From Dichotomicrobium sp964466965 (GTDB lineage: Bacteria > Pseudomonadota > Alphaproteobacteria > Rhizobiales > Rhodomicrobiaceae): DNA of 37,578 nucleotides. The DNA lies in assembly GCA_964466965.1 (NCBI GenBank), contig CAYXPZ010000018.1, forward strand, positions 1-37,578, read 5' to 3'. Made by a program: the position numbers and the translations under genes. The notes under the pieces are model-generated. The model worked only from the letters and a program-made list of their open reading frames with translations. It searched no databases and was not told the DNA's origin. Positions 16,173 to 23,063 of this stretch are shown one piece after another (within the stretch, counting starts at the first letter, position 1; each line of letters opens with the position of its first letter).

Positions 16173-18869
16173 ATGACGATCCGCAATCTCGACTCCATGT
16201 TCCGCCCAGCCTCCGTGGCCCTGTTCGGCGCCAGCGAACGGCCCGGCACGGTAGGCGCGACGGTCGCAGCGAACCTCCGGTCGGGCGGTTTCAATGGCCC
16301 GATCTGGTTCGTGAACCCGAAGCATAGCGAAGTTCAAGGGCAGCCGTGCTATGCCAGCGCGGAAGATTTGCCGGGGCGTCCTGACCTCGCGGTAATCGCG
16401 ATTCCTGCTGCTCACATTCCGGATTTGATCGCCGGCTTGGGAACCAAGGGGTGCCGCGCCGCCGTCGTGATGTCCGCAGGCGTCGAAGGTGAGTTGGAAA
16501 CGAAGATGCTGGAGGCCGCACGTCCGCATGGGCTGCGCATTCTCGGGCCCAACTGTATCGGCATCCTGATGGGCGGCTCTGGCTTGAACGCCAGCTTTTC
16601 CCACACCGCGCCAATCCCCGGTGACCTGGCGATCATCTCGCAGTCCGGGGCGCTGCTTACCTCGGTGCTTGACTGGGCCAACGGGCGGCAGATCGGCTTT
16701 TCGCTGATGGCCTCGGTTGGGAACATGGCCGATGTCGATTTCGGCGACATGCTCGATTATCTCGCCGGCGATGTGTCCAGCAAGGCTGTCCTGATCTACA
16801 TGGAGGGGATCAAGCACGCTGCGAAATTCATGTCGGCGGCCCGGCGGGCGGCGCGCTCGAAACCGGTTATTGTGATCAAGACAGGGCGGCACGAGAGCGC
16901 CGCGAAGGCGGCGGCATCGCATACTGGGGCGCTGGCAGGCTCGGACAAGGTATATGATGCGGCCTTCCGGCGCGCCGGGGTGCTCCGCGTGCCCGATCTC
17001 GATGAATTGTTCATCGCAGCGGAAACGGCGCAGCGCATCGGTGCGATACCGGGCGAGCGTCTCACGATCTTGACAAATGGCGGCGGCGTCGGTGTGCTCG
17101 CGGCGGATGCTCTGGCAGATGAAAACGGTGAATTGGCCGAACTCTCCGCGGAGACCAAGGATGCCCTGGACGAAATCCTCCCGGCGACATGGTCTGGCGG
17201 CAACCCCGTCGATATTATTGGGGATGCCGGCGCGGATCGCTACAAACACTCCATGAACGTCTTGCTGCAGGATCAGGCCACCGAGGCGATTCTGGTCATG
17301 AACTGCCCGCAAGCGCTGGCTTCGAGCGACGAGACAGCCCAGGCTGTCATCGAGGCCGTGAATGAAACCAAAGGGCCCGGCAGGCGCAAGCCGGTGGTGG
17401 CCAATTGGCTCGGCGCGCAGGCCGCGGCCAAAGCGCGCCAGATGTTCGCGGAAAACGACATTCCTTCGTTCGAGACGCCGCGCCAGGCCGTCCGCGGCTT
17501 CATGCATCTTGTGCATTACTCCCGCGCGCAGACAGAGCTAATGCGGGCGCCGCCGATGCTGCCGCGCCAACTGTCGTTTGACTCGGATGAAGCGCACGAG
17601 CAGATCAAGGCTGTGCTGGCGGCCGGGCGCAGCATGATGACCGAGCCGGAAGCCAAACGGCTGCTCCAGGCCTATGATGTGCCGGTTGTGCCGGCCTACG
17701 AAGCCGGGACGCCCGTGGAGGTGCGCACGGCTGCCGACGCGATTCTCAAGGCGTACTCAGCGGTGGTCCTCAAGATCATCTCGGATGACATCAGCCACAA
17801 ATCGGATGTTGGCGGCGTACGCCTCGACATCGCATCGGCGGATCGGGCGGCGCAAGCCGCTGAGCAGATGCTGGCGCGAATTGGCGAGGCGCGGCCCGAC
17901 GCCCGGATCGAGGGCATCAGCGTCCAGCCGATGATCCACGGCAAGCTGGCGCACGAGCTGATCGTGGGCATGACAGAAGACGCCACCTTCGGCCCGGTCA
18001 TCATGTTCGGCGCAGGCGGCACGGCGGTCGAGGTCGTCAAAGACACCGCAATGGCGCTGCCGCCGCTCGATCTGAAGCTGGCCCACGACCTGATCCGCGA
18101 AACACGTATCTCGCGGCTGTTGCGCGGCTATCGCGATCGCCCGGCGGCGGATATGGACGCGATTGCGCTGACTCTGGTGAAGATCAGCTATCTGGTGTCG
18201 CAGCATCCAGAAATCCGCGAACTCGACATCAACCCGCTGCGCGCGGACGAAAATGGCGCCGTAGCGCTCGATGCGCGGGTGGTACTGGCGAGCGCCGCGC
18301 AGGAGCCGCGCGCGCCCATGGCGATCCGGCCCTATCCGCACGAATGGGAAAAGGCCGTGACCTTGGAGGGATGGGGCGAGGTGTTTATTCGCCCGATCCG
18401 GCCGGATGACGAAGCGCTGTACGAGCAGATGATCGCGCGCATGGACTCTGGCGACCTACGCCTGCGCTTCTTCTCGCCGCAACGCCACCTGTCGCGCAAG
18501 TTTCTGGCACGGCTGACCCAGATCGACTATGGGCGTGAAATCGCCTTCGTGGCGCTTACTCCGGCTGAAACGGAGATGCTGGGCGTGGTGCGGTTCTATG
18601 CCGATCCGGATTACCGCAAGGCCGAATATGCGGTGATGACGCGCTCCGATCTGAAAGGGCGTGGTCTGGGCTGGCAGCTGATGCGCCATCTCATTGATTA
18701 CGCCAAGGCGGAAGGGCTTGAGCGGCTATATGGCTCCGTCCTGAGCGAAAACGCGACGATGCTGCGCATGTGTCGGCAGCTCGGCTTTCAGACCCGCCAC
18801 GACCCCGAAGATCCGACGGTATTCCAGGTTGAACTGCCGCTCAACGCCACCGACAAGGCCGGTGGCTGA
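16173..18869 (+). CDS. ADP-forming acyl-CoA synthetase / GNAT acetyltransferase fusion (Pat-like)
   Basis: The 898-residue protein has, in order: a CoA-binding Rossmann domain (residues ~7-130; LFGASERPGTVG), a succinyl-CoA-ligase-like domain (~150-290), a flavodoxin-like region, an ATP-grasp domain (~480-705) and a C-terminal GNAT domain (~735-890) with the acetyl-CoA loop GRGLG. This is the layout of protein acetyltransferase Pat/YfiQ. However, the phospho-histidine of active ADP-forming acetate-CoA ligases appears kept: His250 in AASHTGALAG, plus His542 in SHKSDVGGVR of the ATP-grasp part. In enterobacterial Pat, as I recall it, the first His is missing. Synthetase activity is therefore plausible along with lysine acetylation. 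AGGTGA precedes the start. A hairpin terminator overlaps the stop. Confidence 0.92.
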   Translation: MTIRNLDSMFRPASVALFGASERPGTVGATVAANLRSGGFNGPIWFVNPKHSEVQGQPCYASAEDLPGRPDLAVIAIPAAHIPDLIAGLGTKGCRAAVVMSAGVEGELETKMLEAARPHGLRILGPNCIGILMGGSGLNASFSHTAPIPGDLAIISQSGALLTSVLDWANGRQIGFSLMASVGNMADVDFGDMLDYLAGDVSSKAVLIYMEGIKHAAKFMSAARRAARSKPVIVIKTGRHESAAKAAASHTGALAGSDKVYDAAFRRAGVLRVPDLDELFIAAETAQRIGAIPGERLTILTNGGGVGVLAADALADENGELAELSAETKDALDEILPATWSGGNPVDIIGDAGADRYKHSMNVLLQDQATEAILVMNCPQALASSDETAQAVIEAVNETKGPGRRKPVVANWLGAQAAAKARQMFAENDIPSFETPRQAVRGFMHLVHYSRAQTELMRAPPMLPRQLSFDSDEAHEQIKAVLAAGRSMMTEPEAKRLLQAYDVPVVPAYEAGTPVEVRTAADAILKAYSAVVLKIISDDISHKSDVGGVRLDIASADRAAQAAEQMLARIGEARPDARIEGISVQPMIHGKLAHELIVGMTEDATFGPVIMFGAGGTAVEVVKDTAMALPPLDLKLAHDLIRETRISRLLRGYRDRPAADMDAIALTLVKISYLVSQHPEIRELDINPLRADENGAVALDARVVLASAAQEPRAPMAIRPYPHEWEKAVTLEGWGEVFIRPIRPDDEALYEQMIARMDSGDLRLRFFSPQRHLSRKFLARLTQIDYGREIAFVALTPAETEMLGVVRFYADPDYRKAEYAVMTRSDLKGRGLGWQLMRHLIDYAKAEGLERLYGSVLSENATMLRMCRQLGFQTRHDPEDPTVFQVELPLNATDKAGG

Positions 18870-18884
18870 GCCGCCTTTGTCCTT
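18861..18884 (+). terminator. Rho-independent-like terminator overlapping the stop codon
   Basis: GGTGGC (18861-18866) and GCCGCC (18870-18875) form a 6-bp stem with one G-T wobble. Its three-base loop is the TGA stop codon itself (18867-18869). The stem is followed by TTTGTCCTT. It would end the acyl-CoA synthetase transcript before the mdh promoter region. A 3-base loop is tight but acceptable. Confidence 0.45.
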
Positions 18885-19018
18885 GCGAAATCAGCGCCCG
18901 CGCGTCAGTCTGACACACAAACGTGACGCTGCGTGTTCGCCGCTGGCTTGAACGACTGCGGCATTGACGCTACCCACTGCGGCGGACGTTGTGAGGCTTC
19001 GGCAGGGAGATTGTTGGA

Positions 19019-19990
19019 ATGGCCCGTAACAAGATCGCATTGATCGGCGGCGGCATGATCGGCGGCACGCTCGCGCATCTCATCGGCGTAAAGGAACTGG
19101 GCGACGTCGTGTTGTTCGATATCGTCGAGGGAATGCCGCAGGGCAAGGCGCTCGATATCGCGGAATCGCTGCCGGTCGAGGGCACCGACTGCCAGCTTAA
19201 GGGCACCAACGAATATGTCGATATCCGCGGCGCGGATGTGGTGATCGTGACCGCGGGCGTGCCGCGCAAGCCGGGCATGAGCCGGGACGACCTGCTGGAA
19301 ATCAACCTCAAGGTGATGGAACAGGTCGGCGCGGGCATCAAGAAATACGCGCCGGAAGCGTTCGTCATCTGCATCACCAATCCGCTCGACGCCATGGTCT
19401 GGGCGCTCAACCAGATCACCGGCCTGCCGCGCCACATGACCGTGGGCATGGCAGGCGTACTCGACAGCGCGCGCTTCCGCACCTTCCTAGCGGAGGAATT
19501 CGACGTCTCAGTCGAGGACGTCAACACCTTCGTCATGGGCGGGCACGGCGATACCATGGTGCCGCTGACGCGCTACACCACCGTCGCTGGCATCCCATTG
19601 CCCGATCTCATAAAAATGCATTGGATCACTCATGAACGGCTCGGCGAGATCGTCCAGCGTACGCGCGACGGCGGCGCGGAAATCGTCAGCCTTTTGAAAA
19701 GCGGCTCGGCCTACTACGCACCCGCGGCCTCCGCGGTCGCGATGGCGGAATCCTATTTGAAGGATAAGAAGCGGGTGCTGCCGTGCGCGGCCTATCTGAA
19801 CGGCGAATACGGCGTGAAGGGGCTTTATGTCGGCGTGCCTGTCGTGGTCAGCGCCAAGGGCGTTGAGCGGGTCATCGAGATTGATCTGAACTCCGGCGAG
19901 CGCGCGGACTTCATGCGCTCGGTCGAGGCGGTGCAGGGTCTTGTCGATGCGTGCAAGCGGATCGCGCCGGGCCTTGGCGGGATTTCCTGA
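19019..19990 (+). CDS. mdh: Malate dehydrogenase
   Basis: This 323-residue NAD-dependent malate dehydrogenase is of the LDH-like type common in alphaproteobacteria. The nucleotide loop is GGGMIGGTLA, Asp34 (LFDI) selects NAD, and the substrate Arg83 lies in VPRKPGMSR on the mobile loop. The catalytic His176 is in GGHGDT. It oxidises malate to oxaloacetate in the cytosol. AGGGAG precedes the ATG. It leads the TCA block, with sucC beginning 30 bases later on the same strand. The mdh-sucC-sucD-sucA-sucB order is typical of alphaproteobacteria, so co-transcription is likely. The 149-base gap upstream probably holds the operon promoter, but no convincing pair of boxes was seen. Confidence 0.97.
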   Translation: MARNKIALIGGGMIGGTLAHLIGVKELGDVVLFDIVEGMPQGKALDIAESLPVEGTDCQLKGTNEYVDIRGADVVIVTAGVPRKPGMSRDDLLEINLKVMEQVGAGIKKYAPEAFVICITNPLDAMVWALNQITGLPRHMTVGMAGVLDSARFRTFLAEEFDVSVEDVNTFVMGGHGDTMVPLTRYTTVAGIPLPDLIKMHWITHERLGEIVQRTRDGGAEIVSLLKSGSAYYAPAASAVAMAESYLKDKKRVLPCAAYLNGEYGVKGLYVGVPVVVSAKGVERVIEIDLNSGERADFMRSVEAVQGLVDACKRIAPGLGGIS

Positions 19991-20020
19991 TCGGGACGCA
20001 ACAGACCGGGAGCAACAAGA

Positions 20021-21220
20021 ATGAATATCCACGAGTATCAGGCCAAGGACATCCTGCGCGATTACGGCGTACCGGTGTCGCAGGGCGCGGCCGCTTTCAC
20101 GCCGGAAGATGCGGTCAGCGTCGCCAATGAACTGGGCGGCCCGGTTTGGGTGGTGAAGGCGCAGATTCACGCCGGCGGTCGCGGCAAAGGCACCTTCAAG
20201 GAGCCGCAGGCCGGCGGGCAGGGTGGCGTGCGGCTGGCGAAGTCGATGGACGAAGTGCGCAACGCCGCCGACCAGATGCTTGGGCGCACACTGGTGACGC
20301 ATCAGACCGGGCCGGAAGGCAAGAAGGTCCAGCGTCTTTACATTGAAGAAGGTGCCTCTATCGCGCGCGAGCTTTACCTCTCCGCGCTCGTGGATCGCGG
20401 CTCCTCACGGATTGCCTTCATCTGTTCGACAGAAGGCGGGGTGGATATCGAGAAGGTCGCCGCCGAAACGCCGGAAAAAATCCTGACACTCAGCATCGAC
20501 CCGGCAGCCGGTTATTCGGCGTTTCATGGTCGGCGCATTGCGTTCGCGCTTGGACTGCAGGCTGATCAGATCAAACAATGCGTCAAGCTGATCGGCAGCC
20601 TTTATCGCGCCTTCACCGAGAAGGATATGAGCCTTTTGGAAATCAATCCGCTGATCGTCACCGACAGCGGCGACCTGCGATGCCTGGACGCGAAAATCAA
20701 CTTCGACGACAACGCGCTGTTCCGCCAGAGCGCGGTGGCCAATCTGCGCGATATCGACGAAGAAGACCCGGCCGAGGTTGAGGCTTCACGGCACGGTCTC
20801 AACTACGTCAAGCTCGACGGCAGCATCGGCTGCATGGTCAACGGCGCGGGCCTTGCGATGGCGACGATGGACATTATCAAGCTGTATGGCGCCGAACCGG
20901 CCAACTTTCTCGATGTCGGCGGCGGGGCCAATAAAGAGCAGGTGATGAACGCGTTCAAGATCATCCTCTCCGACACGAGTGTTCAGGGCATCCTCGTGAA
21001 TATCTTCGGCGGCATCATGCGCTGCGATGTGATCGCCGAAGGCATTATCGCCGCGGCGAAGGAGATGGATATTCGCGTTCCGCTGGTGGTCCGGCTGGAA
21101 GGCACGAATGTGGAGCTTGGCAAGCAGTTGCTCAGCGACTCTGGGCTGGCGATCATTCCGGCCGACGATCTCGCGGATGCAGCGCAGAAGATTGTCGCCA
21201 AGGTCAAGGAAGTGGGGTGA
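20021..21220 (+). CDS. sucC: Succinate-CoA ligase, beta subunit
   Basis: The 399-residue beta subunit starts MNIHEYQAKDIL, the canonical family N-terminus, and has an ATP-grasp domain (KAQIHAGGRGKG at about residues 46-57). Its C-terminal CoA-ligase domain contains LDVGGGANKEQV and VNIFGGIMRCD, the latter near the active-site phosphate region. With SucD it makes ATP (or GTP) plus succinate from succinyl-CoA. GGGAG precedes the start. In most genomes sucD follows within a few bases. Here its partner lies 831 bases away, with a toxin-antitoxin module between. The coding sequence itself is full length and undamaged. Confidence 0.97.
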   Translation: MNIHEYQAKDILRDYGVPVSQGAAAFTPEDAVSVANELGGPVWVVKAQIHAGGRGKGTFKEPQAGGQGGVRLAKSMDEVRNAADQMLGRTLVTHQTGPEGKKVQRLYIEEGASIARELYLSALVDRGSSRIAFICSTEGGVDIEKVAAETPEKILTLSIDPAAGYSAFHGRRIAFALGLQADQIKQCVKLIGSLYRAFTEKDMSLLEINPLIVTDSGDLRCLDAKINFDDNALFRQSAVANLRDIDEEDPAEVEASRHGLNYVKLDGSIGCMVNGAGLAMATMDIIKLYGAEPANFLDVGGGANKEQVMNAFKIILSDTSVQGILVNIFGGIMRCDVIAEGIIAAAKEMDIRVPLVVRLEGTNVELGKQLLSDSGLAIIPADDLADAAQKIVAKVKEVG

Positions 21221-21238
21221 CGTAAAGCCGGAAACGCC

Positions 21239-21268
21239 TTGACGCGGGCGCACAGTTACACATATCCT
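21239..21268 (+). promoter_or_regulatory. Candidate promoter of the toxin-antitoxin module
   Basis: TTGACG (21239-21244) and TATCCT (21263-21268) are 18 bases apart, 55 bases before the antitoxin start and just after the sucC stop. The -35 matches the consensus at 5 of 6 positions and the -10 at 4 of 6. An inverted repeat overlaps the spacer and -10, as expected for autorepressed TA operons. Confidence 0.5.
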
Positions 21269-21272
21269 GTGC
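21250..21272. promoter_or_regulatory. Palindromic operator candidate for the antitoxin
   Basis: GCACAG (21250-21255) and CTGTGC (21267-21272) form a perfect 6-bp inverted repeat with an 11-base gap. The right arm overlaps the last two bases of the putative -10 box. Ribbon-helix-helix antitoxins commonly bind such palindromes and repress their own promoter, so this is the expected place for VapB-VapC autoregulation. Binding is inferred. Confidence 0.45.
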
Positions 21273-21322
21273 TCATGGGTTCCGCGGGTTTCGCGCGGCG
21301 TCTGCGTCAGGGAGGCTTGGCG

Positions 21323-21634
21323 ATGAAGAATATAACGCTGTCTGTTGATGAGGCGGTGCTGGCGACGGTGCGGGGCTATGCCGCGCGCAATGGCACAACG
21401 GTGAACGCGCTGGTCCGGGATTACCTGGAGCGGATTGCTGAGCGCGAGGATAAAGCGGCGCAAGCGCGCCTGCGACTGGTGGAACTGGCCGCGCAGTCGT
21501 CCATGCAGACCGGATCGTGGCGCTGGAATCGGGACGAAATCTATGACCGTAACGTGCTTCCTCGACACCAACGTTCTGATCTACGCGGCTTCGCAGAACC
21601 CGGACGAGACGAGGAAGAAGAAGATCGCAGTTGA
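21323..21634 (+). CDS. VapB-like antitoxin (ribbon-helix-helix type)
   Basis: The 103-residue product starts at the ATG at 21323, eight bases after AGGGAGG. Residues 1-40 (KNITLSVDEAVLATVRGYAA, NALVRDYLERI) fit a ribbon-helix-helix DNA-binding domain: a short strand, a helix and a second helix with a hydrophobic face. A charged helix (REDKAAQARLRLVELAA) and then SWRWNRDEIYDR follow. The latter resembles the toxin-wrapping tail seen in related antitoxins, which usually ends near there. Here the frame continues 30 codons into the toxin gene before a stop. The antitoxin would bind and inhibit the downstream PIN toxin and repress the module's promoter. It lies between sucC and sucD, in their orientation. 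Confidence 0.8.
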   Translation: MKNITLSVDEAVLATVRGYAARNGTTVNALVRDYLERIAEREDKAAQARLRLVELAAQSSMQTGSWRWNRDEIYDRNVLPRHQRSDLRGFAEPGRDEEEEDRS

Positions 21635-22010
21635 GCTGCTTCAGGACACGGCATTCGGGGTCTCGGCCCAAGTGCTACAGGAGTTTTACGTGGTGGCGAC
21701 GCGCAAGGCCGAGGTTCCGCTGAAACCCGCTGCCGCCCTTGATTGGATCGAGCAGCTGGAAGTTTTCCCCTGTGTCGACATCAGCCCCGCGCTTATCAAG
21801 CTGGGCGCAGTCATGTCTGAGCGCTATCATCTCTCCTACTGGGATGGCGCGATCCTGGCAGCGGCGGAAAGCCTGGGCGCGCCGGTTGTCTACACCGAGG
21901 ACTTGAATCACGGCCAAAGCTACGGCGGGGTTCGCGCCGTCAACCCATTCGCCGAACTTGCGTCACACGGCGGCTTTCACGAAAGGCCGCAGAGCTATTC
22001 CGAGGATTGA
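21543..22010 (+). CDS. PIN-domain ribonuclease toxin (VapC-like)
   Basis: The 155-residue protein starts MTVTCFLDTNVLIYAAS at the ATG at 21543, inside the antitoxin reading frame. The four acidic PIN residues are present: Asp8 (LDTN), Glu47 (LQEFYVVATR), Asp101 (SYWDGAILAAA) and Asp120 (YTEDLNHG). They coordinate the metal ions for RNA cleavage, so the toxin looks catalytically intact. VapC-type toxins cut tRNA or rRNA; the target here cannot be told. The overlap and a weak ribosome-binding site suggest translation coupled to the antitoxin. The stop is 41 bases before sucD. A longer in-frame start at 21435 would add residues with no family character. Confidence 0.85.
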   Translation: MTVTCFLDTNVLIYAASQNPDETRKKKIAVELLQDTAFGVSAQVLQEFYVVATRKAEVPLKPAAALDWIEQLEVFPCVDISPALIKLGAVMSERYHLSYWDGAILAAAESLGAPVVYTEDLNHGQSYGGVRAVNPFAELASHGGFHERPQSYSED

Positions 22011-22051
22011 GACAAAGCCGAGCGCAACGACGAAACGAAAAGGTTGAAACC

Positions 22052-22930
22052 ATGGCGGTGCTTGTCGACAGCAATACGAAGGTGATTACCCAAGGCATTA
22101 CCGGAAGTCACGGGACCTTCCACACCGAACAGGCACTGGCCTATGGCACACGCGTCGTGGGCGGCGTAACACCGGGCAAGGGCGGAGCTGAGCATCTTGG
22201 CCTGCCGATCTTTGATACGGTCGCCGGCGCTGTCGCACAAACCGGCGCGAATGCGAGCGCGATTTACGTGCCGCCGCCTTTTGCGGCCGATGCCATTCTG
22301 GAGGCCATTGATGCCGAACTGCCGCTGGTTGTGGCGATAACCGAAGGCATCCCGGTGCTGGACATGGTTCGGGTCAAGCGCGCGCTGCAGGGGTCAAAGA
22401 CGCGCCTGATCGGTCCGAACTGCCCTGGGGTCATCACGCCGGACCAATGCAAGATCGGCATCATGCCGGGTCATATTCATAAGCCGGGGTCGGTGGGCAT
22501 CGTCTCGCGCTCTGGTACGCTCACATACGAAGCCGTTGCGCAGACCACCGCGACAGGGCTGGGGCAGTCGACCTGCGTGGGCATTGGCGGCGATCCGGTG
22601 AAAGGGACGGAATTCATCGATGTGTTGGAGATGTTCCTGGCTGACGGTCAGACCGAATCGATCATCATCATCGGGGAAATCGGCGGCGCGGCAGAGGAAG
22701 AGGCCGCGGCGTTCCTGAAGTCGTCGACGGTCAAAAAGCCAACGGTCGGGTTCATCGCGGGGCTCACCGCGCCCCCGGGCCGGCGCATGGGTCATGCCGG
22801 CGCGATCGTCGCGGGCGGCAGCGGCGGGGCAGAAGACAAGATCGAAGCCATGCGCTCCGCCGGCATCGCGGTTGCCGACAACCCGGCGGCACTGGGCTCG
22901 ACGTTGGTGAGTCTGCTACAGGCGGCGTGA
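22052..22930 (+). CDS. sucD: Succinate-CoA ligase, alpha subunit
   Basis: The 292-residue alpha subunit starts at the ATG at 22052 (MAVLVDSNTKVITQGITG), preceded by AAAGG. A start at 22007 would add 15 charged residues. The CoA-binding domain has GSHGTFHTEQA and GGVTPGKGG. The phosphohistidine is His248 in MGHAGAIVAGG. With SucC it forms the substrate-level phosphorylation step of the TCA cycle. The protein is full length and typical, so the inserted toxin-antitoxin genes did not break it. Its expression may come both from the mdh-side promoter and from the toxin-antitoxin promoter. Confidence 0.97.
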   Translation: MAVLVDSNTKVITQGITGSHGTFHTEQALAYGTRVVGGVTPGKGGAEHLGLPIFDTVAGAVAQTGANASAIYVPPPFAADAILEAIDAELPLVVAITEGIPVLDMVRVKRALQGSKTRLIGPNCPGVITPDQCKIGIMPGHIHKPGSVGIVSRSGTLTYEAVAQTTATGLGQSTCVGIGGDPVKGTEFIDVLEMFLADGQTESIIIIGEIGGAAEEEAAAFLKSSTVKKPTVGFIAGLTAPPGRRMGHAGAIVAGGSGGAEDKIEAMRSAGIAVADNPAALGSTLVSLLQAA

Positions 22931-23063
22931 GCGCGTGCGCAGCGCGTGTCACGACGAAGTGTGCGCGGCGAACGGCATCGTGAGGGGCCTGAAGGCCGCA
23001 AACAGGTTTATATGAAGCCAGCGCCGCCTGTTGGTGGCCTGGGACCAGAAGACGGAAGAGGTT

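Noticed and set aside
16113..17516. A 467-codon open frame on the minus strand
   Set aside because: It is antisense to the acyl-CoA synthetase gene, whose domain motifs are clear. The antisense product shows no recognisable family.
18964..19018. A promoter for mdh with TTGACG as -35 element
   Set aside because: No acceptable -10 box is found at 16-19 bases, so the operon promoter could not be placed.
21221..22051. Transposon-mediated insertion of the toxin-antitoxin module
   Set aside because: No transposase, terminal inverted repeats or target-site duplication could be seen at the borders, so the mode of arrival is left open.
22931..23063. A riboswitch or small gene in the sucD-sucA gap
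   Set aside because: The 133 bases are GC-rich, with no convincing start plus ribosome-binding site apart from sucA, and no recognised RNA motif.
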